Of a DNA stretch of 64,000 bases, positions 11,123-22,326 are shown piece by piece. Source of the DNA: Cephalotus follicularis (lineage: Eukaryota > Streptophyta > Magnoliopsida > Oxalidales > Cephalotaceae); the NCBI GenBank assembly GCA_001972305.1, contig BDDD01000022.1:1-64000 (forward strand), read 5' to 3'. The notes under the pieces were generated by a model. That model did no database searches, was not told where the DNA came from, and saw only the letters and a program-made list of their open reading frames with translations. Numbering within the stretch: position 1 is the stretch's first letter; each line of letters starts with the position of its first letter. The translations under genes were made by a program, and so were the position numbers.

Positions 11123-12265
11123 ATGGGACCTAAGAGACAAAAGCACTTGGCTTCAAGACAACCAAGGGGTTCACAACCTGCATTTGACTTCGACAACGAC
11201 CTCTTTCTCTCCAAAGAGAAAGAAAATAGGTACAATTCAGTTTTTAGTTCAGTCAAATTGCATTTTGAGAAATGGTTGAGTAGAGATGTGTTAATTAGCA
11301 ATCTTGCTATTGTGATGACATGGTTGGAAGGAATGGGGTGGTTTGAATATCTTTGCTCATCTAATGTTATATACGCTAGATTAGTTAAATTGTTTTATGC
11401 TAATCTAGAATCCTCTACCACTTGCATTGCTAATTCTTTCATCCTAGGCAATCCCATATCCATTACTCCTGATTTGGTAGCCGAAACACTAGGAATTCCT
11501 AATGCCGGCATTACTAATTTTAATGATATTGGAAAAACGGAGGCCCTAGGAATTTGTTTAGAACAACCTAATGTCAATCCTCTTATGAATGTGACTAGTA
11601 GCCATTTGCCTATTGCCTCTAGGATCATTCTTCTTCTTGTAACAAACACATTCCTCCCAAAAGAAGGCTCGCACACTCTTCCTTCCGAGCGAGACCTTAA
11701 ATTCGTTGCTTGTGTTAAAAATGGGACTCCAATTAACCTTCCTTACCTTATTGTTAACCATTTGCTATCTAGACCAAATCACACTCCTTATCCTATGCTG
11801 TTGAGTAGGATTTTTGAAACTCTTAATCTAGACATTCCTGAGGATGAGCAAAGTGTCAAACCTTCCCATAAACAGTTGGTGAATAAGGCAGGGCTTAGAC
11901 AGTTTAACATTATTTTTGAGGATGGTGAGTGGGTCAAATTACAAGGAAGGGGTAGAGAGCCAATGAGAGAGCAAGCCAATGTAAGGGTTGGAGATGATGA
12001 GGATGATGATGAGGACAATCCTCAGCAGTTTGAGGTGCGTCCGAGTGTTGGCACGAGCAGTAGCAGCAGCAGGCCTACCCTGGATTTACTTCAGGCTAGG
12101 ATGGATCTTGCTCAGGCTGATATCGAGTATCTCAAAGGGCGTATGGACCATTTCAGTGAGGGATAAGCAAGCATCATCCAAAGTCAAGCCGACATCCTTC
12201 AGGGACAAGCCAACCTCCTTCAGTTGTTCCAAAATGCTTTTCCTCAGCACCCTCCTCCCTCTTGA
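11123..12265 (+). pseudogene. Extra post-pol ORF of the Sirevirus-type element (one nonsense codon)
   Basis: The frame from ATG 11123 runs to a TAA at 12164-12166 (347 codons). It continues in the same frame with matching repeat character to TGA at 12263-12265, giving about 380 codons with one premature stop. The middle (FYANLE, then NPISITPDLVAETLGIP) resembles the putative plant transposon protein domain found in many plant retroelement ORFs (family recognition from memory, moderate confidence). An acidic run DDEDDDEDN and a serine run follow. The C-terminus is heptad-like (LLQARMDLAQADIEYLKGRM), suggesting a coiled coil. No transmembrane segment is evident, so I would not call it envelope-like. 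It has decayed less than pol. Confidence 0.65.
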
Positions 12266-12598
12266 GCTACATTTGCATCTCATGTGTTTTCTAGTGTATT
12301 TTGGAACTTTGCTTGTGTATTGCCTTTATTTAAATTTCCTTGGTTATGTATAAGACAATGTGGTTTATGTACTTGAAATGCTTTGGTTAAATTTCGTTGG
12401 TTTATGTATTTAATGTTAAAATGCTTTGATCTTTAATGTTTTGGGTTACATGAATGTGGTTTATGAATTTGAGGGTTTATGTGTTGAATGCCAAAGTGTT
12501 TTAATATTTATTGCTTTGTGTTGGATGAATGTCATTTATATAAATGTGTACTTCATTGCTTTGATCTTATTGATGAATATGAGTATGAATGCATAAGT

Positions 12599-12937
12599 TG
12601 AGGGGGAGCTCTTCAATCCGTGCTATGATTGAGGGGGAGCTTCCATTTCTCCTTTTGTAGTTTGACAAAAAGGGGGAGAGAATTATATTTTGCATTGCAC
12701 ATTGCATTGAAGTTGAAAGCTTGCATAAATGAAGTTGTATGCAATTGGGGAATATATTGCAAATATTGCATATTGATGAGATGAGTTGTAATCTTGCATT
12801 GAGCAAGTGTATTTTGATATGACATATGCCTTGGATATGACTAAATTGATAAAATTGGACTTTGAACTAAAAATGGTTAAGTTTGTCAAGAATTTATGCA
12901 AAATATGCATGTTTTGTCAATCATAAAAAGGGGGAGG
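12599..12937 (+). other. Multiple polypurine tracts before the Sirevirus 3' LTR
   Basis: AGGGGGAG-type tracts occur at 12601, 12631 and 12667-12679, and the terminal one (AAAAAGGGGGAGG) at 12925-12937, two bases before the LTR. Repeated PPTs are a known Sirevirus hallmark. Confidence 0.85.
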
Positions 12938-12938
12938 T

Positions 12939-14213
12939 TGTTGGCCTTTGCCACCCCGATTAATTGCATTACCATATGTTATTTTGATGATTAACAAACA
13001 TAGATTACTTGTATGCATAATTCCTTGAGTTATAACTTCATATACTCACTTGATTTTATGTCCAAAGTTGTGCCAAGAACATATTTTGCAGGAACAGGCC
13101 AATCCAGCCGACTGGCAAGCAATCCAGCCGACTGCCCAAGGTTGAGTAGTCGACTGCCAGAGGTTGTGTAGTCGGCTGGTTCTTCAACCAAACTCATCAT
13201 TTGCAGGAACACCAATCTAGTCGACTTCCACAGGGGTCCAGTCGACTGCCAGGGCAAGACAGCCGACTGCCACATGACACCAGTCGACTGCCATGGGGTA
13301 CAATTTCAGGCAGTAGCTTCTGTATCATTTTAACACCCAATCCAGCCGACTGAAGCAGGGCACCAGTCGAATGCCCGGGGGTCCAGTCGACTGCCAGTGA
13401 ATCCAGCCGACTGTTTTCAATTGTGCAAAATCAGGAAGTAGCATTTGTAATCTCCATTTTCAGTTCAACAGCTGACTGGAACAGAGCAACCAGTCAACTG
13501 CCAGCTCAACCAGTCGACTGCCCAGGGAAAGCAGCCGACTGTCCACCACCAACGGCTATATTCAAATATACGCGCCATCAATCCAGCCGACTGCCACCTA
13601 AATCCAGCCGACTGGATTTGTAACAGACCTTTAAAAATAGATCCATTGGAGGCACACCTATAAGAAGAAAATTGGAGCTCTTGCACAAGTGATCAAGCAT
13701 TCAAGTTGCATATTCATTCAAGCTATCTCAAGTACAAACCCAAGCTTTCAAACAATCAAAAGAGATCATTTCGAAGCAATCCTAGACATTACAAAGCTCA
13801 CATTTTACATTCCATATACACTAGAAGCTTTGTTAGAATTTGAGCTTTATTGTAAACAAATTCATTACAAATTTGTAACCCTTTAAACACTTATTTCACT
13901 CATACAAGAGAGGTTGTCTCTTGTATTACTCGGTTGGAGCAAAGTTGTAATTCGCTTGGTTGGGGTGAAGGTTGTTGGAGCTCGGTTGGAGTTTCAAGCC
14001 CGGATTGGGGCATACCTAGTGAAATACTCAAGGGGAGGCCTTGGGGAGTGGACGTAGGCGATTTGCCAAACCACTATTGATCCGTTTGCAATTCTCTCAA
14101 CCCTACACTCTTTACATTTCCGAAATTGTTTGTTTGTGTTAATTGAATTATTTGTGGTATAATTGCTAGTTATTTTTTATAAGTCTATTCACCCCCCCTC
14201 TAGACTTCCTACA
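12939..14213 (+). repeat. 3' LTR of the Sirevirus-type element
   Basis: Starts TGTTGGCCTTTG. The probable end is CTCTAGACTTCCTACA, preceded by a C7 run, as I expect for this group. The GTCGAC motif array spans about 13104-13615. Confidence 0.75.
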
Positions 14214-14402
14214 ACTCTTACTGATTTTATTAGAGCACAAATTCAGCTCTGTTTTGAGAATAAAATACGGATTCTTTGTTCGGTTTTATCTGAATTGAAT
14301 CTATTTTCTTTTAATGAGATGTACGGATATTCTGTTCTTTGCTACTATCTTCGATTTTAGCGAAATAAAATCAGTTTTAGAAATCTGAATTATTTGAAAT
14401 GG
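14214..14402. other. Unassigned 189-bp segment
   Basis: Lies between the probable LTR end and the point where D's LTR resumes. It is AT-rich, with no match that I can find elsewhere in the window. It may be LTR sequence if the true end is later, or a small separate insertion. Confidence 0.4.
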
Positions 14403-16416
14403 ATATATATATAACGAGGTCGGGCACGCATGCAAGAGTACCATTTGGCATATAACTCTCATGTACATGACTGCATGCTCAGATGCCTTAGGAGAACGCA
14501 ATACTATACCATGCTCAGTGCCTAGATGTATGCTCGGTACATAGCTAGAGGACACCTCAATCATGGCGTTCATTGTTGCATGCTCCAGGACGTATACAAA
14601 CGCTGTGGGGAGCTCAATACTTGGTCCTGCATGCTCGGGATGCATGCTGGACAGTGCTCGACGCTATACCGTGCTCAGGCTGCATGCATTGGGCAGTGAT
14701 CGGTGCCATGGCATGACCAAAATGGAGAGCTCTACTGCACATCCATGGAGAGCCCTGGTACTAAGCCATGCTCGGGACGCATGGCAGACGAGCTCTAGCA
14801 TTCAACGTTGCATGCTGAGGATGCATGCAGAGGGCGAAATATGCATGGCAGAGGATGACACAAGCATGGCGGAGGACGACGCATGCATTGGATGCATGCT
14901 CGGCTCATGGGCAGAGGACAACACATGCGTTGGATGCATGGCAGAGGAGAGCTTGATGCCATTGCATGTTCGTCGTTGCCAATAGAGAGCTTGACATGGC
15001 GTTGGATGCTCGGGCGTACAATATTCACTCCTATTTGCCATCTCTTCCTGCTAGGACGCGTGGCAGAGGAAGACGTTGCATGCTAAGGACGCATGCATGA
15101 TTCACTGCTTGGCTCCCTACATTTCATGTGGATAGTGGTCGGGAACATACATGCTCAGGACGCATGTTAGAAATGGAGAGCCATGCTTAACACTAATGGC
15201 ACTACGGCACCTTGGGCGCATGAGCAGTGGAGAGACATGCTTAGTACCTCAGTGCATGAAAATGGCACCATGGCACCTTGGGCGCATGGATCCTCGGTGC
15301 AAGTACCCCTGGTGCAGGCTCCTCAAGCATTTAGCAGTGGCACCTCAGGCGTTTATAGTGGTGAACTCGGCACTTAGTGCTCTGGCACTGGCGCATCCCT
15401 GGACTCATGTCCCTGGACGTATAACTTGAGATGTATGCTCAGTATATCCAGTGCATGGGGTGCCAGGGTGCACTACCAGAACGCCTACGATGGAGAGCTC
15501 AACGCATCCCTTTGCATGCACAGGACACATGCTCGGATGCAAGTCAGTGGAGAGCTCAGCCAGGCGTTACATGCTTGGACGCATGAATGATGGAACGCGT
15601 TCTCGATGCATGGAGGCCAAGACACATCATTTTGCATGCCCAACGTTTCACTGTGGGAGGCTCTAGCGTTATGCCATGCTCGAGCATGACATATGTACAC
15701 AAGATGCGTGCACAGGACGCATGAGTAGGGGCACTGCTCAATTGCAGGCTATTGTATGACGTCCTGGGACTCATGGCAGTGCAAAGTCGATTTTGTCCAT
15801 TAATATCATTCTTATATATATATACACATTCATTATGTTAAGAGCCAACACAATAACAATAAAAACACTGAGTAGGAGGTAGATCCTTCCTGGAGTTTGA
15901 GAAGCTCCCAGTCCTTCCTTGCTTCCAGGTGTCTTTTCCTTGTCTTCTCTAAGGCTGAGGTGAGAGTGGAGAGGAAGACATGAAATCTTCAAACAACTGC
16001 CATCTCTTTGTCTCTTTCTCTCCTGGACAGCAGCCATCCCTCTCACATCTCTTTCCTTTTTATAGTCCCAATTAGAAAGCTCTAGAATCATTGAGACAAT
16101 TCCAGCAAAACCTTTACTTTGTGGGCTGGTGATATGAGATGGTCGGCCTAACATTCTCACTTTCTTCCACAATTAATTTCAGCCCACATTTCATTACCAT
16201 TTCGGGCCAACCACCTTCCTTTTCTCTCTTGGGCCATTTTGGCCCAAGACTTCCATTCTCATTTTTAATTGCGGTTGGCCCAATACAAAATCAAATTCCA
16301 ACCCAGATAACAATATTAATACCATTTACACACAATTTCTCCTTTAAACAATTCGGCCCAACATTCGACTCAGTCCAACAGCCATTCTTTTATAGTATAA
16401 AATTCTGGGCGTTACA

Positions 16417-19245
16417 ATCCTCCCCCCTTAAAGGAATCTTGTCCCGAGATTCTAGGGTCAAACAGGTGAGGATAGGTCACATTCATATCATTCTTCCATT
16501 CCCATGTAGCTTTTCCAATTCCATGACATTGCCAAAACACTTCCATTACCGGAACATTTGGCTCCTCAACCTCTTAGTTCGATCACGGGTTCGGACAGAA
16601 GTCTCAACAAGCTCATGTCCGGCTCCAACTGTAATGATTTCCATTAAAGCACATGGGAAGGGTTGGACTGGTACTTCTTTAACCTTGAAACGTGGAAGAC
16701 GTTCTGTGCATTCGATAAACTGGGAGGCAAGGCAAGTTGGTAGGCTGCAATACCTACTCTTTCGAGGATCCCAAAAGGTCCTATAAAGCGAGGACGTAGC
16801 TTTCCTTTCTTGCCGAACCTCATGATACCTTTAAAAGTGTGAGACTTTAAAAACATAAGGTCTCCCACTGTAAATTCCAGTTCTCTTCTGCGGTGATTCG
16901 CATAACTTTTCCGTCTATTTGTACTATTTAACAGTCTTCCTTGATCAATTTAACCTTTCCATCATTTCTTGTACCAATTCTGGTCCCAAAATACTTTGTT
17001 CACCCACTTTGAACTAACAAAATAGGATTCTTTCAGACTGATCATCAGCCTGGGGATGGAAAATAGTGTTGGAACACTGTCGGCACCAGTAGCTGCTTGT
17101 AATTTTTCTAGAATCGGGACGAAATAACGAGGGTCCCTGTCAGACACTACATTGATTGGCAGTCTGTGGAGCCTTACAATCTCTGATATATTCAAAGTTG
17201 TTATCCGTTCAAGGGAGTAGGTGGTTTTGATCGCAAGGAGAAGAGTACTTTTTGAGAAGAGATCAACAATTACTCGTATAGCATTCTGGTTAATCATTGT
17301 TCTTGGAAATCCAGGACGTTTCCCGTTGCGCTCCTCTGATTCATGGTATATACTCTACCTTTCACAATAGGTATCGATACTGTAAGTTGAGTGGTAAGGC
17401 AAGCCCGTGGTAACGGTGCCTACTCTTCCTTCATATCATTTTACCAAAATAAGCTTCAGATCCCGGTACATCTTGCTAATTGCTGGATGCACCGAAAATC
17501 TGAAGCGGTGAGCGCATGACAACAGCTCATCCTTTAATTCTTTAAGGGATACTAATTCTGCCTCGAGATCTCATCAATTCGTCACCATGAATCCAGAATC
17601 AAATTTCCATTCACCTTGATCATTCATTGTAGCCTTAAGCATCATTCCATATGTACATCGAGTTTCCCATAACATTGGGCGTACCTGTATATGAGAAATC
17701 GTTAAGCACGCTAAATGGAGACTTAACGCGTCTGCCATAACATTAGCTTTTCCTGGATGGTACTGGATTTCACAATTGTAGTTGTTGAGAAATTCTATCC
17801 ATCTTCTCGGTCTCATGTTTAAAACTCTCTGTGAAAACAGGTACTGCAAGCTTTTGTGATCGGCATACACCTCAAACTTATACCATATAGATAGTGCCTC
17901 AATTTCTGCAAAGTAAAACTATTGTTGCCAACTCCAGGTCATGGGTTGGTTAACTTTCTTCACGGGGCTTCAATTTTCTTGAGGCGTATGATTATCTTTC
18001 CGTTATGCATCAGGACACAACCCGAGCCGCTGCCTGATGCATCATTGTATATCACAAAACTTTCACTACTCTCTGGTAAAACCAAGATTAGCGCAGAAGT
18101 CCAATGATGCTTGGGCTCCTGGAGGCTCCATTCACATGGTTCATTCCATTCAAACACTACTTTCTTCTGCGTCAATTGAGTCTGAGGTGTAACTGTGCGT
18201 GAAAATCTTTCAACAAAACGATGGTAGCATCCTGCCAAGCCCAAAAAGCTCCGAACCTCCGTGACATTCATTGGTCATTTCCAATCCTTAACCGCTTGAA
18301 TCTTTGAAGGATCTACTGATAATCCGGCACTGGATATAATACGATCGAGAAAGACCACCTCTGACAACCAGAAATTGCATTTACGTGGCATATAGACGGT
18401 GATATCTGAGAGTTTACAATGCAATGTGTAGATTTTCTCCATGCTCCTTCATTGTCTTTGAGTAAACCAGGATATCATCAATAAAGACTTCGACCGAGCG
18501 ATCAAGATATGGACTAAATATTTGGTTCATTAAACTCATAAATGTAGCAGGGGCATTAATCACCCCAACGGCATAACCACAAATTCATAATGTCCATATC
18601 GTGATCTAAAAGCTGTTTTCGAAATGTCTTCCCTTCTGACCTTGAGTTGATGGTATCTGGATCCCAAGTATAGTTTAGAGAACATCATCGATCCCTTGAG
18701 TTGATCAAACAACTCAACAATATGCGGCAGCTAATATTTGTTTTTGATGGTTACCTGAATAAGCTGCCGATAATCGATGAACATTCGTAACTATCTATCA
18801 TTCTTTCTGACAATTAAGACTGGAGCTCCTCACGGGGATACGCTCAGTCTGATAAAACCTTTATCGAGTAACTCCTGCAATTTTACTTTCATTTCCTTTA
18901 ATTCAGGGAAAACCATTCGATAAGGAGCTCTCTATATAGATATTGTCCTTGACAGAATAGCTATAGAAAATTCCATATCTCCCTCAGGAGGTAAGGATGT
19001 AAATTTCCTCCGGAACACATCCGGGTATGTAATAATTGAGACATCCTTCAACTTTGGTGTCCATCTTCCGTCATCGATAACACGTTCCAGGTAAGCATCA
19101 CAGCCCTGTCTTAACAGTCTGTCAGCCTGCATAGCTAACATCATTTGAATCGGTTAACATTCCAAGGTTCCAATAAACTGGAATGGAGACTATCCTGACA
19201 CATTGAAAGCCACACCTTCCTGTTTCAATCCACACAGGCACAGTG
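16417..19245 (-). pseudogene. Degenerate pol of element D (protease end, RT, RNase H, integrase)
   Basis: Minus-strand fragments in order: end of protease and RT entry (19245-18930; [12 protein letters not shown], then YPDVF), RT and RNase H (about 18930-17960; LGLAGCYHRFVERFSR), RNase H/tether (17870-17574; [13 protein letters not shown], then [15 protein letters not shown]), integrase core (17297-16962; [10 protein letters not shown]), and the integrase C-terminal part (16868-16644; MRFGKKGKLRPRFIGPFGIL). Frames are separated by many stops and indels, so it is dead. Sequence and order match chromovirus pol and closely resemble elements A and B. Confidence 0.85.
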
Positions 19246-19249
19246 TACC

Positions 19250-19930
19250 AATAACCAATCCATTAATCTTACAATAACAATTCCATAACCATACGATCGA
19301 TAACCATATAATTTAAACCGTGCAATCCGTTCATTCATTCAATAACCATCCATTCATTAGCAATCCATTCGATTAGAATACGTTCATTCCCAGTCCGGGG
19401 AAGGTCCTGGTCCAATAATGATCCATAACGATTCGATATCAATACGACACGATTCGATAACATACGATCCATATCCACTTAACACTCTACGAGGAATCTA
19501 GAAGCTGACTAGGTATATATATGTCGTCCCATACCAACATATATATAAATAGTTAACATCTAGTGGTTGACTAAATATATATACTGTCCCATACCAGTAT
19601 ATAGAAATAGTTAACCGCTTCCCCTTTCTAATCAGTCGTTCATTCACTTAGCCATCCAATCAATCATTCAATCATTCACTTAGTCACATGTTCAATTATT
19701 CATTTAGTCAATCCATTATGCAATCAATCATTCATTCAAATACTCATTAGTTAGTCCACGAGGGTTCTAGCTTAGGACCCATTAAACCATCCACTTACTC
19801 CATCAATCAATCGATCAGTCAATTGTCATCCGATAAAAATTCCACTCCGTTAAGCACTTATGCCTTTTGGTCCATTCGATCAATCACTCATTCATTTCAG
19901 TTAATATAGTCAGTCACTTATCCATTTCAC
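19250..19930 (-). repeat. Fragment of E-like LTR inside element D
   Basis: In reverse complement this stretch contains the ACTATATATGCTGGTATGGG-like and GGTTAAC motifs, the CCAGGACCTTC motif and ATGAATGA runs seen in solo LTR E (55980-56650). It replaces most of gag, so it is a nested and deleted insertion or a recombination product. Confidence 0.5.
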
Positions 19931-20062
19931 AGGTCATGGCCCTCACTGTCACTTCAGCCTCTTGGGCGACATTCACTTTTCTGCATCTCTATTTGCTCAA
20001 GCACATCTAGTCGACGACTCGGCTCTCGCTCCTCGTGCAATTCTACTTCGACGATCGTCCAT
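19931..20062 (-). pseudogene. Gag start remnant of element D
   Basis: An ATG at 20062 (minus) opens a basic stretch beginning MDDRRSRIARGARA, like the arginine-rich gag start of element B (MEGRRGAKGKAKAG). It decays after about 25-45 codons. It lies about 100 bp from the PBS, the expected place. Confidence 0.55.
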
Positions 20063-20160
20063 TTCGCTTTCAAAGGGGTGATATCCACTTAAAATATCCG
20101 CATGAATTTAACTTTACAAGCTAAGGACTCCTTACTAGTGTACCCAGTGTAGGAGAACCG

Positions 20161-20175
20161 CGGCTCTGATACCAA
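20161..20175 (-). other. Primer-binding site of element D
   Basis: Reverse complement reads TGGTATCAGAGCCG, complementary to initiator tRNA-Met, next to the 5' LTR end at 20179. Confidence 0.85.
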
Positions 20176-20178
20176 AAC

Positions 20179-21784
20179 TATAATGCCCCAAACCCTAAGG
20201 GTGGACCCCCAAGGCTTGACGCGCTACTACAATACCATTCATTACCAATATTCAGCGGAATAAATTTAAAACATTTAACAATATAATAATGCATACGGAA
20301 TAATCCAATAAAATATCACTTGAGTTACATATTTCAATAAAGCTCTGCCACAGACCGGCAGGTCATAAAACAATATACAAAACCATCTTTAACTCTTGGG
20401 TCGTCGAACTGCAATAAGAGGAAGGAGAATCACTCGGGGCTTCAATCCTCAGCTTGCTGCAAAGCTCCACCTGTACCTGACCCATTACATTACGATGCAA
20501 TGGGTTAGTGACCACTGGTCGTTTAGGAATTACCTCCATGCATTTATGAAATGCAGATGCAGCAAGCATATGCAATGCAAATGAGAGATGCAGTACAGTC
20601 CATATAGAATAATAGTCCATTCAGTACAATCATTCATTCCATAACAGTTTTTATAAATCCATCATCGGCATCCCCTACTAAAGGAGGAGTGGTAACGCAC
20701 TCCAGAAGTCAAGGCAGAGAAGCCAGAACATGAATAAACATTGCATTTTAGGCAGACCGGTTCCTCGGGTTTCTCAGCTTTAGGTAGAGCAATATATGCT
20801 CTCTAGGCGTTATAGGCATATGAGAGGAACATAGACATTCACTATTGCACTATACAATAACAGTCATTCAGTCAACGCGGCTCAACTCGGTCGGTGATCC
20901 ATTGTCTTATCTCAGTTGGCGATCCGATGGCTCATTTCAGTCGGTGATCCACTCGGCTATCTTGGTGACCCACCTAGTTCAGCTTAATTTGGTGACCCAT
21001 TAGGTCATCTTAGAAATAGCCTTACTGGCTCATCTTGGTGGTGATCCCTGTAGGGCTCATGTCGTTGGTGATCCAGTACAATACATTACACTTACGCTAC
21101 CACTACATTAGCAGTACACTAACATTACATTTACAGTATAATAACACTACATTAACATTTCACTTTGAGGCATGCCTTCATTTATTTATTATACTACATT
21201 CCTTTATTATTCTACTGTATTTATTCCCATCACTCAATCACACTAGCCATCATGGATGCCTAAGTCAGGCATAATTAAACGTACCTACACTAAAGGGCCA
21301 GGATACAACATATATATATATATATATATATATAACGAGGTCGGACATGCATGCAAGAGTACTGTTTGGCATATAACTCTCATGTACAGGACTGCATGCT
21401 TGGATGCCTTAGGAGAACGCAATACTATGCCATGCTCAGTGCCTAGATGTATGCTCAGTACATAGCCAGAGGACACCTCAATCATGGCGTTCATTGTTGC
21501 ATGCTCCAGGACGCATACAAACGTTGTGGGGAGCTCAGCACTTGGTCATGCATGCTGGATAGTGCTCGGCGCTATACCGTGCTCAGGTTGCATGGCATTA
21601 CACGCTCGGTTGTATGGCAGAGGAGAGCTCGAGTCCATGGCCCATGGATGCATGCACTGGGCAGTGCTCGGTGCCATGGCATGACCAAAATGGAGCGCTC
21701 TACTGCGCATTTGTGGAGAGCCCTGGTACTAAGCCATGCTCGGGACACATGGCAGACGAGCTCTAGCATTCAACGTTGCATGCT
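20179..21784 (-). repeat. Truncated 5' LTR of element D
   Basis: Aligns with both parts of the 3' LTR and stops matching at about 21784 (GCATGCTAAGGAC). The outer half of the LTR, including U3, is missing, so no target duplication is available. Double stem-loop at 20477-20526. An AT-repeat at about 21309-21340 marks the site equivalent to the Copia insertion in the other LTR. Confidence 0.8.
20477..20526 (-). other. Conserved LTR double stem-loop, element D copy 2
   Basis: The second stem reads CTGACCCATT...AATGGGTTAG on the plus strand, with one change from copy 1 (7348-7397). Confidence 0.6.
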
Positions 21785-22317
21785 AAGGACTGATTGATTG
21801 TACCCTTTGTGGTATTCGTGATGCCTGATTGACTGTAGCCACATGGCATGATCGCTTATATATATTGTCATATATATATTTACTGTTTTCAAAATATAAT
21901 TTGTCATGCATGATTACATTCATATATTCATCTTCATGCATAATTCCTACTTAGCCGAGTGAGGACAAAGGCCAATACCTACAATTTCAGATTGAAGAGA
22001 AGAATTGCACGAGTTGCTGAAGCTGTATCTTGGAGAGCTTCTATTTAAGGTTGTTATTGTAAAATGTTAAGTCGTACCCCTGTTGTTATATTTACATTGT
22101 CGATATGTAATATATAACTTGTACTGTACTGAGCTTAAGCATGTAGTATGAGCTACATGTGTATGCGTTTTTTTAAATAATCCAGTATGAATGAATGCTT
22201 CCGCAAAAGTTTTAAATTTTTGATTATTTGGTAAATATTGGATTAATTAATAATCATGTGTTAAATAAAAGCTGGGTGTATGCAATCGCCATTAGTCAGA
22301 GTTTTCTTTTTTCTTTT
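21785..22317. other. Unassigned AT-rich sequence
   Basis: No gene is recognised. The text from about 21955 (GAGTGAGGACAAAGGCC) to 22280 resembles the 3' part of a long Gypsy LTR in composition, but I find no matching partner or boundary in the window. Confidence 0.3.
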
Positions 22318-22326
22318 TAATTTTTA

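Larger units (their letters stand above)
8187..14402 (+). mobile_element. Sirevirus-type Ty1/Copia element, internally deleted
   Basis: The LTR start TGTTGGCCTTTGCC occurs at 8187 and again at 12939. The interior retains the RT-RNase H end of pol, an extra ORF after pol and a series of polypurine tracts, a known Sirevirus layout. A deletion joins the 5' LTR (at about 9258) directly to mid-RT, removing the LTR end, PBS, gag, protease and integrase. The insertion lies in an AT-repeat of element D's LTR. D sequence resumes at about 14403, and the duplication is probably TATAT but cannot be proven in that repeat. Confidence 0.85.
7029..16416 (-). repeat. 3' LTR of element D (split by Copia insertion at 8187-14402)
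   Basis: Plus-strand ends are TGTAACGCCC (7029) and GGGCGTTACA (16416), perfect 10-bp inverted repeats. The U3 side (16416 to about 16120) is dense in TGGGCC/GGCCCA motifs. The middle (14410-15770) is full of GCATGC/CATGCATG motifs. Near the 3' end there is a minisatellite built on GGTGATCC (about 7740-7960), then the double stem-loop at 7348-7397. Confidence 0.85.
7029..21784 (-). mobile_element. Element D: minus-strand chromovirus-like Gypsy retrotransposon, interrupted and 5'-truncated
   Basis: Reading on the minus strand: a truncated 5' LTR (21784-20179), PBS (reverse complement of TGGTATCAGAGCC at about 20162-20174), a short gag start, pol remnants (19245-16600), PPT (about 16419-16427) and a 3' LTR (16416-7029) interrupted by a Sirevirus-type Copia element. 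The 3' LTR without the insertion is about 3.2 kb. The two LTR copies align over about 7029-8180 with 20179-21307, and over 14403-14820 with 21340-21783. The internal region is only 3.8 kb, so most of gag is missing. Confidence 0.85.

Noticed and set aside
11123-12265. Envelope gene in the Sirevirus-type element
   Set aside because: No signal peptide or transmembrane segment is visible; kept as an unknown post-pol ORF.
14563-15666. Cluster of ORFs on both strands rich in Cys, His and Met
   Set aside because: Produced by GCATGC-rich LTR sequence of element D; no conserved domain and many frames.
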